A DNA stretch of 64,000 nt from Isoetes taiwanensis (Eukaryota > Streptophyta > Lycopodiopsida > Isoetales > Isoetaceae): contig JAJEKV010000003.1 in assembly GCA_021234155.1 (NCBI GenBank), forward strand, positions 17,160,386-17,224,385, given 5' to 3'. Below the pieces are notes generated by a model. The model saw only the letters and a program-made list of their open reading frames with translations, searched no databases and had not been told where the DNA came from. Both the position numbers and the translations under genes were made by a program. Shown one piece after another: positions 9,911 through 18,578 of this stretch. How positions within the stretch are numbered: position 1 is the stretch's first letter; each line of letters opens with the position of its first letter.

Positions 9911-10190
9911 TGGAGGCACCTGCGATCGCATTGCAAAGAGCCATTGGCGGTATCACATTCTCGACTCACGAGTCGAGAAGGCTGCAACAGGTTCTAAAGA
10001 ATGTGAAGACATCGGGTAGCCGCGGTAACTCGGTCATCGCGTCGAGAATCCCTCAACCTGCCAACAGCCCGTCCGAGTGTACACTCCCTCTTCTCGCCTC
10101 GAAAGTCGAAGTTCTCGACTTCATGAAGTCGAGAAGAAGGCCTGTAGACTTTCCTTGACCGCTAAGTAAGCTGAAGTATTCTCAACTCGC
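9205..10190. repeat. CTCGACTT/CTCGACTC palindromes interspersed in the array
   Basis: Sites start near 9,209, 9,246, 9,325, 9,528, 9,780, 9,956 and 10,103, with weaker half-sites near 10,038 and 10,177. Centres vary (TTGGCGAA, TTCGCAA, CACGA, TTCATGAA) while the flanking TCTCGAC/GTCGAGA arms are kept. Confidence 0.85.
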
Positions 10191-10579
10191 AACTCCCTTC
10201 TCGCATGTCTCCCCGCAGTGGATTTGCCGTGAGTTAGAAATGGAGATTCGTGAAGCAATTCCTATTCTGAATTCTTCTTTGAGAAAAGACATTCCTAGTT
10301 ATTTTCTGTTAATGCTCTCGCAATATCTTACTTCCTAACACCCGGTCTCGATGATTTCTCTCTGTTGTTTGCTACTATAACCACTATTCTCACTTGTGCA
10401 TGTACAATGTATTCAATTCAACCACAAGCAAGAAAAAGATAACAAAAAAGAAAAACAATACAAAGATTATTAAGATTAATGAGAAAAACAGAGAAAAGTG
10501 GAGAACAAAGACAGAGAAAAGTGGAGAACAAAGATGAAAAAAATGAGATTAAAAAGGGTATGATATTACAAAAACATAC
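10191..10579. other. AT-rich stretch, possible intron
   Basis: No coding signal. On the minus strand it follows a donor-like GTATGTTT at 10,579 and contains T-rich runs (10,430-10,560), so it could be an intron of the exon pair to its right. Confidence 0.3.
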
Positions 10580-10912
10580 CCGAAGATTTGCTGGATGAGG
10601 AGGAGGCTTCCGACTTCGATTCCATGTGGGTATAGTCGTTGACAAAGCGTGAATAAGGATTTGTCCGGGTGTAAATTGTATCGGGATTAATAAGAGCCTC
10701 TAACAAATGTAATATAAGAAAAAAATGCACTAAAAAGACTTACGTAAAACTAAAAAGCAAAGACAAAAAAAGGGCCTCACTTTCTTCTCGGTGATGTAAC
10801 GCCTGGCCGAACAATGAACCTCAAGAGAACTTCGGGCTGGAAGCGCCCCGATCGGTCGACCAAGCCGCCATCATAAGATGGCGCTGAATCGCTTTCGGTT
10901 TGCTCGATCGCC
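10580..10912 (-). pseudogene. Two candidate exons of an unrecognised gene
   Basis: On the minus strand an exon-like frame reads AIEQTESDSAPSYDGGLVDR to FIVRPGVTSPRRK and ends at a donor AAGGTGAGG near 10,782. After about 90 bases a second piece reads EALINPDTIYTRTNPYSRFV and MESKSEASSSSSKSS and ends at GGGTATGTTT near 10,580. Codon-like order and fitting splice sites support exons, but neither end of the gene is clear and no family was recognised. Confidence 0.35.
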
Positions 10913-11159
10913 TGACGGTAAAAGCGGGCGCCTAAGGAAACAGGGAGCTCAAGACCGATCGAGAGAAAACAGGGGAGGAAGAATGGTCGGGGGAGAGGAA
11001 GAGGGTGCGATTAATTCGGCCGCACCCTCGAACCTCGTAAAAAAGTGCAATAATATACTGCATCACGTGTGGGCCATGCCCTCCATGACGGGGCGGTCGG
11101 ATTAGCCGACGTGGGTTACGGTTTCACCTCTCAAGAGGCCACGGGCCATGCCAAGATAT

Positions 11160-11420
11160 GAAAGGGTTAGTTATATGTTTATATATGTTGTCTTATGTAT
11201 TTAATAAGGTTTCAATGGTTGAATAGTATCAATGGTATATATGGTTACAATGTTCACATATGGTTTAGAATGAGTGTGGTTGTATCCTTTAATATGGTTA
11301 TATGATTTTAGTTAATATGGTTGTATGATTTAATATGGTTATATTTAATATGTTTGTATGGTTTTATATGGTTCATATGGTCATATTTGTGGTGTTTGGG
11401 GCTATATGGTTTTAATGTGA
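11160..11420. repeat. Low-complexity TATGGTT-rich run
   Basis: Degenerate repeats of TATGGTT(A/T)ATATG fill this stretch just ahead of the plus-strand ORF. CpG is nearly absent, in contrast with the flanks. Confidence 0.7.
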
Positions 11421-11445
11421 GCTTTTTCATTCAGGAGCATGTGAG

Positions 11446-11937
11446 ATGAGTAAAATGGAGCCAGGGAAGTCCAAAGGAGGCCATTGCCCTAGGCTCCAAT
11501 GGAGGAGGATGGGTTGCCTTTTGTTGCACCCTTGCAACCAGATGGTATTTGCAGAGGGCATAATAACTGCAGTTGATCCATTTGATAGTGTGAATGATGA
11601 GAGGCTGGGAGATGAACATCTTGGAGTTGGCATTGTGAAGCTTCTTATCGAAGTTGATACTATCATGTCCCAGGGAAGCTCTAGTGATTGCATTGTGTGC
11701 TCAGGGCTGCTGGAGTCCCAAGCTCAGTTGAGATGGCCAATTAGATTTATTACACACAAGAATGGTGATACTCTAGAATGCCCTACTGAACTACACACCC
11801 CAAGGCCCACCCAAGGCCATGTGGAAGATTTGGTGGTCGATGAGCATCCTTTGATCACAAGGAAGAGACGCTATGTCTTTCATAAAAGGCAGCCAAAGGT
11901 GTCTAAGAAGCAAAAAATAGAGAAAACTTTTCTTTGA
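11446..11937 (+). CDS. Plus-strand ORF of 163 codons, weak likeness to plant transposon proteins
   Basis: The frame starts at ATG 11,446 and stays open to TGA at 11,937. The middle reads GIITAVDPFDSVNDERLGDE, HLGVGIVKLLIEVD and LRWPIRFI, a layout (G...LG...V...D...WP) recalling the C-terminal conserved stretch found in some plant En/Spm-type transposon proteins. The tail is basic (RKRRYVFHKRQPKVSKKQK) and could be a nuclear localisation signal. It is the only plus-strand ORF of note in the first 16 kb and has few CpG, unlike its neighbours, so it may be an independent insertion. The family match is tentative. Confidence 0.4.
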   Translation: MSKMEPGKSKGGHCPRLQWRRMGCLLLHPCNQMVFAEGIITAVDPFDSVNDERLGDEHLGVGIVKLLIEVDTIMSQGSSSDCIVCSGLLESQAQLRWPIRFITHKNGDTLECPTELHTPRPTQGHVEDLVVDEHPLITRKRRYVFHKRQPKVSKKQKIEKTFL

Positions 11938-11962
11938 AGCAAAAAATAGATAGATACAACGG

Positions 11963-12387
11963 CTAGGGATCTTCATGATCCTCTAGCTGATTTTCATCAT
12001 CCTCTAGCTGATTTTCATGGTCCTGTAGCTGAAGCCGTAAGGCTGCGTTCTCATCCTCCGCAGCTCGGAGCTTCTTCTCCATATCTTCTAAGGCCTGCGA
12101 AATATTGTGGGCAGTTTCAACTGCCTCGGCCCTGCGGCTAGTCGCCTCTTGGTACAAGGCGAATGTTTCCGCGAGCTCAATGTCTCGGCTCATGCGCAGC
12201 GGCCTCCTCGTCACGAGCTAATCTCATCGACCGCCTCCATATTCTCGGCGACGAGACGGCTGTTTTCATCGTGGATCTCCTTGAATCTCTTCATCACCAC
12301 TGCAAGGGTGATGTCCACGGGCAGCTTTGGGCGCTGGGGAGTGCTATCTTGGCGTGGTCGCTTGCTAGAGGAAGATGAAGATGCCAT
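11963..12387 (-). pseudogene. Coiled-coil paralogue of the ORF at 262-732, frameshifted
   Basis: The ATG at 12,387 gives MASSSSSSKRPRQDSTPQRP, then LPVDITLAVVMKRFKEIHDE, then AENMEAVDEISS and a stop near 12,212. A different frame carries on RDIELAETFALYQEATSRRA, AEDENAALRLQLQDHE and an acidic repeat (NQLEDDENQLEDHED) to the stop at 11,963. The start, the KRxRQ patch, the LP.DI...VMKR.KE core, the coiled coil and the acidic tail parallel the ORF at 262-732. One small indel near 12,210 breaks it. A TATA-like TTATAAATAG lies about 85 bases upstream (about 12,470, minus strand). Confidence 0.5.
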
Positions 12388-12497
12388 CGGAGCAGAAGGT
12401 GGAAGCCGGAAGTAGAAGATGAGCAGAAGGCGGAAGGCAATCGGAGGTCAAAGTGGACATAGGTCTTCTATTTATAACATAGATTTCGTAGTAGCTT

Positions 12498-12562
12498 GAG
12501 TCACACGACGCGAAGGATGCCGTCGGTCAGGAAAATGGACCGTTGCTTCTCGCGTCGTGTGA
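12498..12562. repeat. Foldback hairpin, CACACGACGC family, copy 4
   Basis: TCACACGACGCGAAG pairs with CTCGCGTCGTGTGA. The loop has its own stem CGGTC/GACCG, different in sequence from the other copies. It lies about 110 bases upstream of the coiled-coil paralogue's ATG. Confidence 0.85.
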
Positions 12563-12628
12563 GGAATAAATAAATTAATTGTTTTTTCCAATAATATTTC
12601 ATTTCTTCGAGAGAAATATCACACAACG

Positions 12629-12682
12629 CGAAAACCTAGATATGACAGAAAATCAGACTGATGTATTTCGCGTGGTGTGAAT
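12629..12682. repeat. Foldback hairpin, CACACGACGC family, copy 5 (diverged)
   Basis: TCACACaACGCGAAAA pairs with TTTCGCGTgGTGTGA. Each arm carries one change from the consensus (CACACaACGC and GCGTgGTGTG), at different places. The shorter loop is only weakly self-complementary. Confidence 0.75.
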
Positions 12683-12979
12683 AAATACAAATAAAATAAT
12701 TTTTATTAGTAATTTCGGTAATACAATCTATACATAAATAATTTTACCGATACAAGTTGGAAAATATATAACTTCCAATTTTTCAAGCTTCATTAGATCA
12801 ATTTCATGCTCTTTCAATCCCCTAACAGACCGATCCAACAAGGCAATGACTTCCATGTTATCGACCCCAGCTTCCAACCTTGTGAGTCAAGCCAGCAGCT
12901 AAAACATTTAACATATTGCTCGCCCGCAGACCGGCTTAGTCGTCAAAATATTGTAACACAACATCCCGCCGAATTGCTA

Positions 12980-14194
12980 TCACCCTTTCAGTGTTTGATG
13001 CCAATTGGGAATGGTTCCCGAACATGCATAATGCACGGATGTAATAGACAAACTCGCACCTTTTGACTGAAAGTTCTCATTGAAGACGATTATCTCCCCA
13101 TTAACGAATCTTGAGATATATCGTAACAATGTGGAGTCCTTCAATCTTTCCCCCCCCCGCGTGCATGTCGGCAAGAAAAAATCATCTACTTCCCACAAAT
13201 AAGAACCCTCAAGCTTATCTTCTTCACATTTCTCCTCATCTATGAGGCTTATGTCGCCATTGATCAAGGGCCCCGCCAAACCTCAGATCCTTGTTGGCAG
13301 CTTTGCACGGAGACGCTGGAATTCTTCTTCCGTTGGTAGATTCGCCTCCTCTTGAGCAAATTGAGACTCCAGCCTCTCATAGGCTTCTTTAAGCTTTATA
13401 GCATTGCCGGTATAAAAAGACACTTCAAACATCTCTTTGTCCAAATCCTCTTCAAAATCTAGGCCTAGGTTTACCCATTCGGCCAAGGTACTGATAAGCT
13501 CGTCTTCCCTAGCACACATTTGTAACAAAGACGGGTTCCTCAGTATATCACTTAGCAATAAGTATTCTTTGCCTTCCACTAAAATTGGCGTTATGTCAGA
13601 CAACTTTTTTTCATCCCCATCCTCATCCTCATCACCTTCAGAATCATCTTCCTCCTCTGGTTCACCCAAGGCCAGTGCGTCGATGCCAAAACTCCTACAT
13701 TCTTGCTCTTCTTCTTGTAGATCTATCTCCATTTCTACGTCATAGTCAGCATCATCATACATAACTGACCCCACTTGGCTTAAAGATTTCATTGTTTCCA
13801 GTGTATCTTCGGTTTGGCCGAGCAGAATGCAATAACTAGCAAATGCAAACGACAAAGAGAAATAAGTTACCTTCTTAAGTACAAGGACGCAGCCAGGAGA
13901 AGCCCGTTGCGCAGCATTCTTGAAAAACATCTTCGCTGCTTGTAAATGGGAAGCCGCTTCCTCTAGAGCTGGTTTTGGAATCCACGAGCCAGGGACATCT
14001 GTAAAGGACGTGCGCTGAGACCAAGCGGTCCGGCTGAAAGCTAAAGCAACCTCGCGATAGCATCCAAGCTCGCTACTGTTTGCCATGATGTCCAACTCCT
14101 TGCAATAGAACGGATAAATCGCAGTCGGCGCAACTTCCTCGTTGTCATGCGGGGCAGATGCATACCATTCCAGGAACTTCACATAACAATCCAT
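12980..14194 (-). CDS. Acidic protein of 303 codons plus in-frame continuation past TGA, unrecognised
   Basis: The ATG at 14,194 (GCCATGGATTG, good context) opens 303 codons to a TGA at 13,283-13,285. It begins MDCYVKFLEWYASAPHDNEE. The middle has an alanine-rich helical stretch (KPALEEAASHLQAAKMFFKN). Residues of about 160-210 are strongly acidic (EPEEEDDSEGDEDEDGDEKK), and the C-terminus is predicted helical (EAYERLESQFAQEEANLPTE). After the TGA the same frame stays open for about 100 more codons (GPLINGDISLIDEEKCEEDK) to 12,980, so the TGA may be a recent CGA-to-TGA change. There is no membrane segment or known domain. It lies directly downstream of the H3-tail-like ORF on the same strand. 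Confidence 0.55.
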
Positions 14195-14269
14195 GGCGAA
14201 GCAGACGACGAAAGCAAGAAGGCGGCTGCCCAATAATTAATCCGACGTCATATTCTGCTCGCCGGTCTC

Positions 14270-14506
14270 TCATATTTTCATCCTCCGTCTGCGAACCGGA
14301 GTGCACCCCCTACTTACTCCCGAGCTGCTTCTCCCACCGTCTGTCATGCGGATTTCTTTTCCGGATCTTCTGTTAGGCATGGTCAGAGGAGGAGAATCTC
14401 TATCAGAGACTTCAGATTCAGATGTGGATGAAGGAGGCGGACCAATGTAATCACCTGGCCTTACACCCCCTGGATGGATCCTTGCGGTTTGCTTAGTTCT
14501 TGCCAT
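14270..14506 (-). CDS. 78-residue ORF with histone H3 tail as its N-terminus
   Basis: The ATG at 14,506 sits in a strong context (GCCATGGC). The protein begins MARTKQTARIHPGGVRPG: residues 1-9 equal histone H3 (ARTKQTAR after Met), and G12, G13 and P16 of H3 are also matched, whereas K9, S10, T11 and K14 are replaced. The rest is serine-rich and basic (PPPSSTSESEVSDRDS, PNRRSGKEIRM, RRRRMKI) with no histone fold. Lys4 and its flanks, read by PHD fingers and other H3K4 readers, are intact. A TATAAAGCG box lies about 20-28 bases upstream. A strong GTAAGT donor after SSSG (about 14,318) suggests the protein may continue in a spliced exon, though the obvious join to the next ORF is out of frame. 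Confidence 0.55.
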   Translation of the reverse strand: MARTKQTARIHPGGVRPGDYIGPPPSSTSESEVSDRDSPPLTMPNRRSGKEIRMTDGGRSSSGVSRGCTPVRRRRMKI

Positions 14507-14524
14507 GGCTTCTCAGCGAGTGGC

Positions 14525-14533
14525 GCTTTATAC
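14525..14533 (-). promoter_or_regulatory. TATA-like box before the H3-tail-like ORF
   Basis: The minus strand reads AGTATAAAGCGCC. The string TATAAAGCG is shared with the box at 1,662-1,671. The distance to the ATG is short (about 20-28 bases), so the true start of translation could be further downstream or the box fortuitous. Confidence 0.3.
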
Positions 14534-14716
14534 TACGAACACTGACAAAAATAGACAACTGGCAAGAGATAAATAGTAAAAAACAGAAGTTAAAGTAAAA
14601 TATGATGGTAACTTTTTTAAATAATTGTACGGAACCCTAAAAAAACATCGGACAAAATACGGAACCCCAAAAAAACATCGGACAAAAACACAAATAAAAA
14701 ACCGAGATTCAAAGCG

Positions 14717-15530
14717 CTAGGCGATAGACAATTTCTTGTTGATCGCGAACTCACTAAACTTTACATTTTCCTCTTGCCTGCCATCAATGAAATAATGGAA
14801 GTCGTTAGCAATCTCCTCTGTCTCCATTAGCACTCTTAGCTCTGATAATGGCCATTCGATTTCCATGGTGGCTGTATAAATGACTTCCTCCCCTCGCCAT
14901 ACTCGAATATCCACCGCATTGGAGTGTCTGTTATGGTCCTCAAACGGCTCCCAAAAAGTTGTGCAGCCTCTCTTTTTCTGTTTCCTTCGTTCTAGTTGAC
15001 AATTAACGTATAAATATTGTTTTGGAAGAAAGTATCTGAACTTAAAGGAGGACTTAACTACGCGGCACTCTGTTAATTGACCGGATGATTCGTGGAATCG
15101 AACATCCCAGGTCGGAACCAAAAATAAGCCATCCACAAAATCGGCAGGGGGGAGAAAGCACGTATATGTTTTCGAACTTCCTGCGCCATCTGGAATATGT
15201 TAGCAAATACCTCAAACGGTGTGAAGATTTTGAAACTCATCCTCACGCCTCCGTTTTCGACATTCCCGCTTGCACCTCGTCAGCCAGGCATTTCTTCATT
15301 GCAATTACATTGTTCTCATTAGTCTGTGGCTTACAAAGTTCACTTAAAGGGGGCAATTCAACCGGCCTCAAGCTCGATTTCCTGACCTTTACGTTATAAT
15401 CATGTCCGTAAAACCAGATGCCTATACCCCGCAAGGTCACGGCATCCATACCTTGGAAAAGGACAATTCCGATGTCTATGTGATACACGACAAGTACACT
15501 ACTAATACTTTCGGCCGGAATGACATCCAC
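14717..15530 (-). pseudogene. Two-exon unrecognised gene with a frameshift in a C6 run
   Basis: Exon 1 reads VVYHIDIGIVLFQGMDAVTL to KKCLADEVQAGMSKTEA and ends at GTGAGG near 15,245. The intron is about 63 bases with branch-like GCTAACATATTCCAG. Exon 2 starts WRRKFENIYVLSPP. The frame is lost in a run of six C near 15,149 and resumes ADFVDGLFLVPTWDVRFHES through FKFRYFLPKQYLYVNCQLER to INKKLSIA at 14,717. With five C the frame would be open, so a sequencing or replication slip is likely. About 250 residues would result. No known family. Content suggests a beta-rich globular domain. Confidence 0.45.
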
Positions 15531-15606
15531 GACGTCTGATAAACATAAACCTGCACAATAAATTTATTTGTAAACACGTGTCAATGAAAGAAATGAAAGA
15601 TAAGGA

Positions 15607-15676
15607 GATCACACGACGCCGAAACTATCTCTCGCTAGCAGTTAAGTAGGCGATGATAGCTTCGCGTCGTGTGATC
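15607..15676. repeat. Foldback hairpin, CACACGACGC family, copy 6
   Basis: GATCACACGACGCcGAA pairs with TTCGCGTCGTGTGATC. The loop has an inner stem (ACTATC/GATgATAG) unlike the inner stems of the other copies. It overlaps the 3' end of the minus coding piece to the right. Confidence 0.85.
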
Positions 15677-15860
15677 CGATTAAGGTGGTTACCATTTGCG
15701 GGCAATTTTGGGAAGCTGTTTTTGGTGGAGATTAGCTCTTTGGCCATATCAGAAGGGGTATATGCATGTCGTATTGTTATACTTTCCACTTTCCGGCCGC
15801 TAGAATTCAACTTGAACTCTTTTATCCTACCTATCCAATGTGTCCGCACATCTGATTGCC
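15625..15860 (-). pseudogene. Gene fragment with faint BAH-like features
   Basis: The frame reads HWIGRIKEFKLNSSGRKVES, ITIRHAYTPSDMAKELISTK and stops inside the hairpin at 15,625. There is no ATG in frame at its right edge. A W-(I/V)-G-(R/K)-I opening followed by a strand and an aromatic-Tx-D segment is reminiscent of BAH domains, which can bind chromatin. The likeness is weak and the piece is too short to be sure. Confidence 0.25.
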
Positions 15861-16840
15861 TTTGTCGCTAACTCTATGCTCGCCCCGTTGATGGCAAAGA
15901 TACTCACCCACCTAACCTATTGAGACAAAACCTCCCACTTCTTCACCGAGTTCTCAGAAATGAGGCAAGAACACGAAATTATAGGAGACATAGATTGCGG
16001 ATGAGGAGGAAGGCGAGAGGATGATGCACATAGAGGCGTCCCGACAAAGATCTAAGTTTGGCGCCAAAATTTGACAAGGGAGTTGGTGACGCTGACACTC
16101 CCGAAAAATATGGGCCATTAAAATGGTTGCAACAAAAGCGCAGGCATCCCTTATGAAAATACGCCATGTGGATGCCAAGTAGGCCTGTCATCCTTCTACT
16201 TGCCAACTAATACTGACTTTCGTAAAAAAGGCGCAAACCTGATTGGTCGTGGCAAATCTGACGTGGAAATCTTTAACCCAAGATATGAGCCATTTTGAGA
16301 CCCCAAATCCGCCCTAATGGGAAGGCTTCGACAGGTGTAAAGATCCTATAGCCCGAAGGGAGCTAGCCCAACACCTGCCAAGACCCCTTATAGCAATAGC
16401 TATAAAAGGTAGGAAAAGAAATAGGTCAGCTTCAGGGACAAGGGCAAGAAAGCACCCAAACTAATCGAAGACGGCAAAGCAGTTCTTCTAGGCCCAAGGA
16501 CAAAAGGCAAGAATGTATAGAGAAAAAGCTGTGTATAGAGAATCTGATGAAAAGATAAATTTCTTAATTTTCAAACTTTTGGTCTGTATCCATTCTTTAC
16601 ACACGATTCTAGGAGGCTACAACGTGCCCATAGCTGTACATGAGTTGATGTAATAAATGGTCTTAGAACCCAAGCAGTCTTCCACAGACAATCTTCTATA
16701 ATCTTTCTTTCTCCCTGGACATGTCTCTCAACTTTGCTCAAAAGGGCACCATAGATGATCCGATTCCATGTTAAAGTCATGGATAGTCTCTATGAATTAT
16801 AATGATAATAAGTAGACTACTAGAGAGATAAGCGCCCAAG
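15861..16840. other. Intergenic, no gene seen
   Basis: Only short frames. From about 16,250 the CpG content drops, marking the passage from the CpG-rich left block to the repeat nest. Confidence 0.4.
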
Positions 16841-16859
16841 CTATATGTCATGATTTTGT

Positions 16860-18570
16860 GTATATCATTGTGACGTTCCCCTGAAATATATGCTATAAAT
16901 ACGTATATTTCTGGGCCACGTCATTGTACAAGTCTACTATAGTAGCCTTGTACACCATAGTAGGTGGAAAAGGGAGCATGGCTAAGTTATTCATATAACT
17001 TAGCCAACCTTAGCCATAGGGCCATTTCCACATGGTCTCACCCTGTTGGGCACCCGCCACATGGAAGCACCACATTGGAGCCATGTGGCAGTGACATGGA
17101 ACCCTAACCTATAAATGGCCAAACCCTAACCCTAGGCCATTTTTCTGGCTCCAACAGTCTTGGAACCTTGTTCGCGCTCGAAACTCTGTTTCGAGAACCG
17201 TCTACTGTGGCACAGCATAGCACAGCAGGACCCGAAGCATGCGCGCATCAGTAGGAGTCGGAGCTACGTCGAACCCCTTGAAGGCCGTGGAGATGTCGGG
17301 AACATGAGGGAGTTCCTCAGGAGCAGGTATTTGGGTTAGAGTCCTTTGTAGATCATCTTGAAGTTAGGATTCCAGATGAGTTAGCATTTCATAGAGCCAT
17401 CCTAGAACCCTCAGTCTAGATCTTGAACCCTAATTAGTGAACCCTAAGTGTAAGTTAGATGCATCTGATTAGGTTTATATGTTATTATCATTATTTATCA
17501 TGTTATGTGGATATGTGATGTTGGTTGATTCCTCTTGTATTGGGAAGGGAGGTAGAGACCTAGTAGCCATTACTTAGATGATGTTCCTTAGTTTAGACCC
17601 CTTAGTTCCTGTAATATACGACCTGTGCATAGGAACCCACTGGACTACGGGGGCTATGATGCGACTTAGCACCACATAACGGGGCTACAGGCGAAGCAAA
17701 GAGAGGGTCCCTGCTGAGCGCGGCTGCTGGGGACCCCATAGCGGGCTAGGCCTATAGCCGGTCACTTCGACTGGGCCGGGTATGGATCCAACACCTCCTA
17801 GGGCAACGGTGTCGGGTGTCGCACTACCTATCAAGAGCTGCAGGTGACGGGCTAGCTCTTGTTTTGGGGGGTTCAGTCGGGTAAGAATCGTGTGACGCCA
17901 TGATTCTTTAGCCGCCTGTGGAACCTCTAGACCCCGGGGAGGGGAGATGGAACCCTTCCTGCCTCGTCGGACCGGGGAGATGCAACCCGGAGCAGTCTCG
18001 ATGGGTACCATGAGATTGCATATCTGGAAGGCTAGAATCGCACCAAAGCCTGATCTAGTCCATCTGCAAAGTATGCACAGGAGGGACGGATGGAGTGGTC
18101 AACCCCAGCCATTGTCTATAGCCATCCTTGTCATTGTTATGCTTCGGTCTGCTCTATCTTGTGGCCTAGCCGTCAGTCTACCTCCCCATGCCGAGCCTTG
18201 GGTAGGAGCTGTCTTGTTTTATGGCATATATTTATCTCTATTGTATCTATGGATGTATGGATGTGCTACCCTTCGAGGTAGTTCGATGTATTGTTATTGC
18301 TAGTTCTGACATTGTTTATGCTTCTGCTGATATAGGAGCCCATAGGGGAAGGGTGCGCAAGACACTTTCATGTCCCCTTCCCGCACTAGGAATACCCTGG
18401 ATTGCGGGATAGACGGAAGGCCCGTGCGGTCGAAGGACCGAATGGGGGATTTCCTACGGAGTGTATGGCCAGGCGCCGTATATTTCGTAGGGAGCATCAC
18501 AGTATAATGATGTGGCACAATCTCAGCCAATGTTTGCCGCATGCTATATTAATTTATATTTGTCTAGCTT
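16860..18570. other. LTR-like or leader-like remnant, family unknown
   Basis: The stretch has an internal hairpin (16,979-17,006), a TATA-like CCTATAAATGGCC near 17,108, and then transcript-like sequence with GC-rich segments (17,640-18,020). No ORF with recognisable domains was found. The layout resembles an LTR plus leader of a gypsy-type element, but no second copy exists in the window to prove it. Confidence 0.3.
16979..17006. repeat. 11-bp inverted repeat
   Basis: GGCTAAGTTAT and ATAACTTAGCC pair perfectly around a 4-base loop. Confidence 0.8.
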
Positions 18571-18578
18571 GATCACCT

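Noticed and set aside
8880-10160. Several open frames of 60-170 codons on both strands with shared phrases
   Set aside because: They follow the repeated palindromic units on both strands and have no codon logic or domains.
4355-13290. TGA read as tryptophan (alternative genetic code)
   Set aside because: Normal TGG tryptophans and real TGA ends occur nearby, and the spots fit CGA-to-TGA decay.
1-16200. Endogenous giant-virus insertion
   Set aside because: Spliceosomal introns occur and no core viral gene (capsid, packaging ATPase, DNA polymerase) was seen. An FCP1-like domain alone is not specific.
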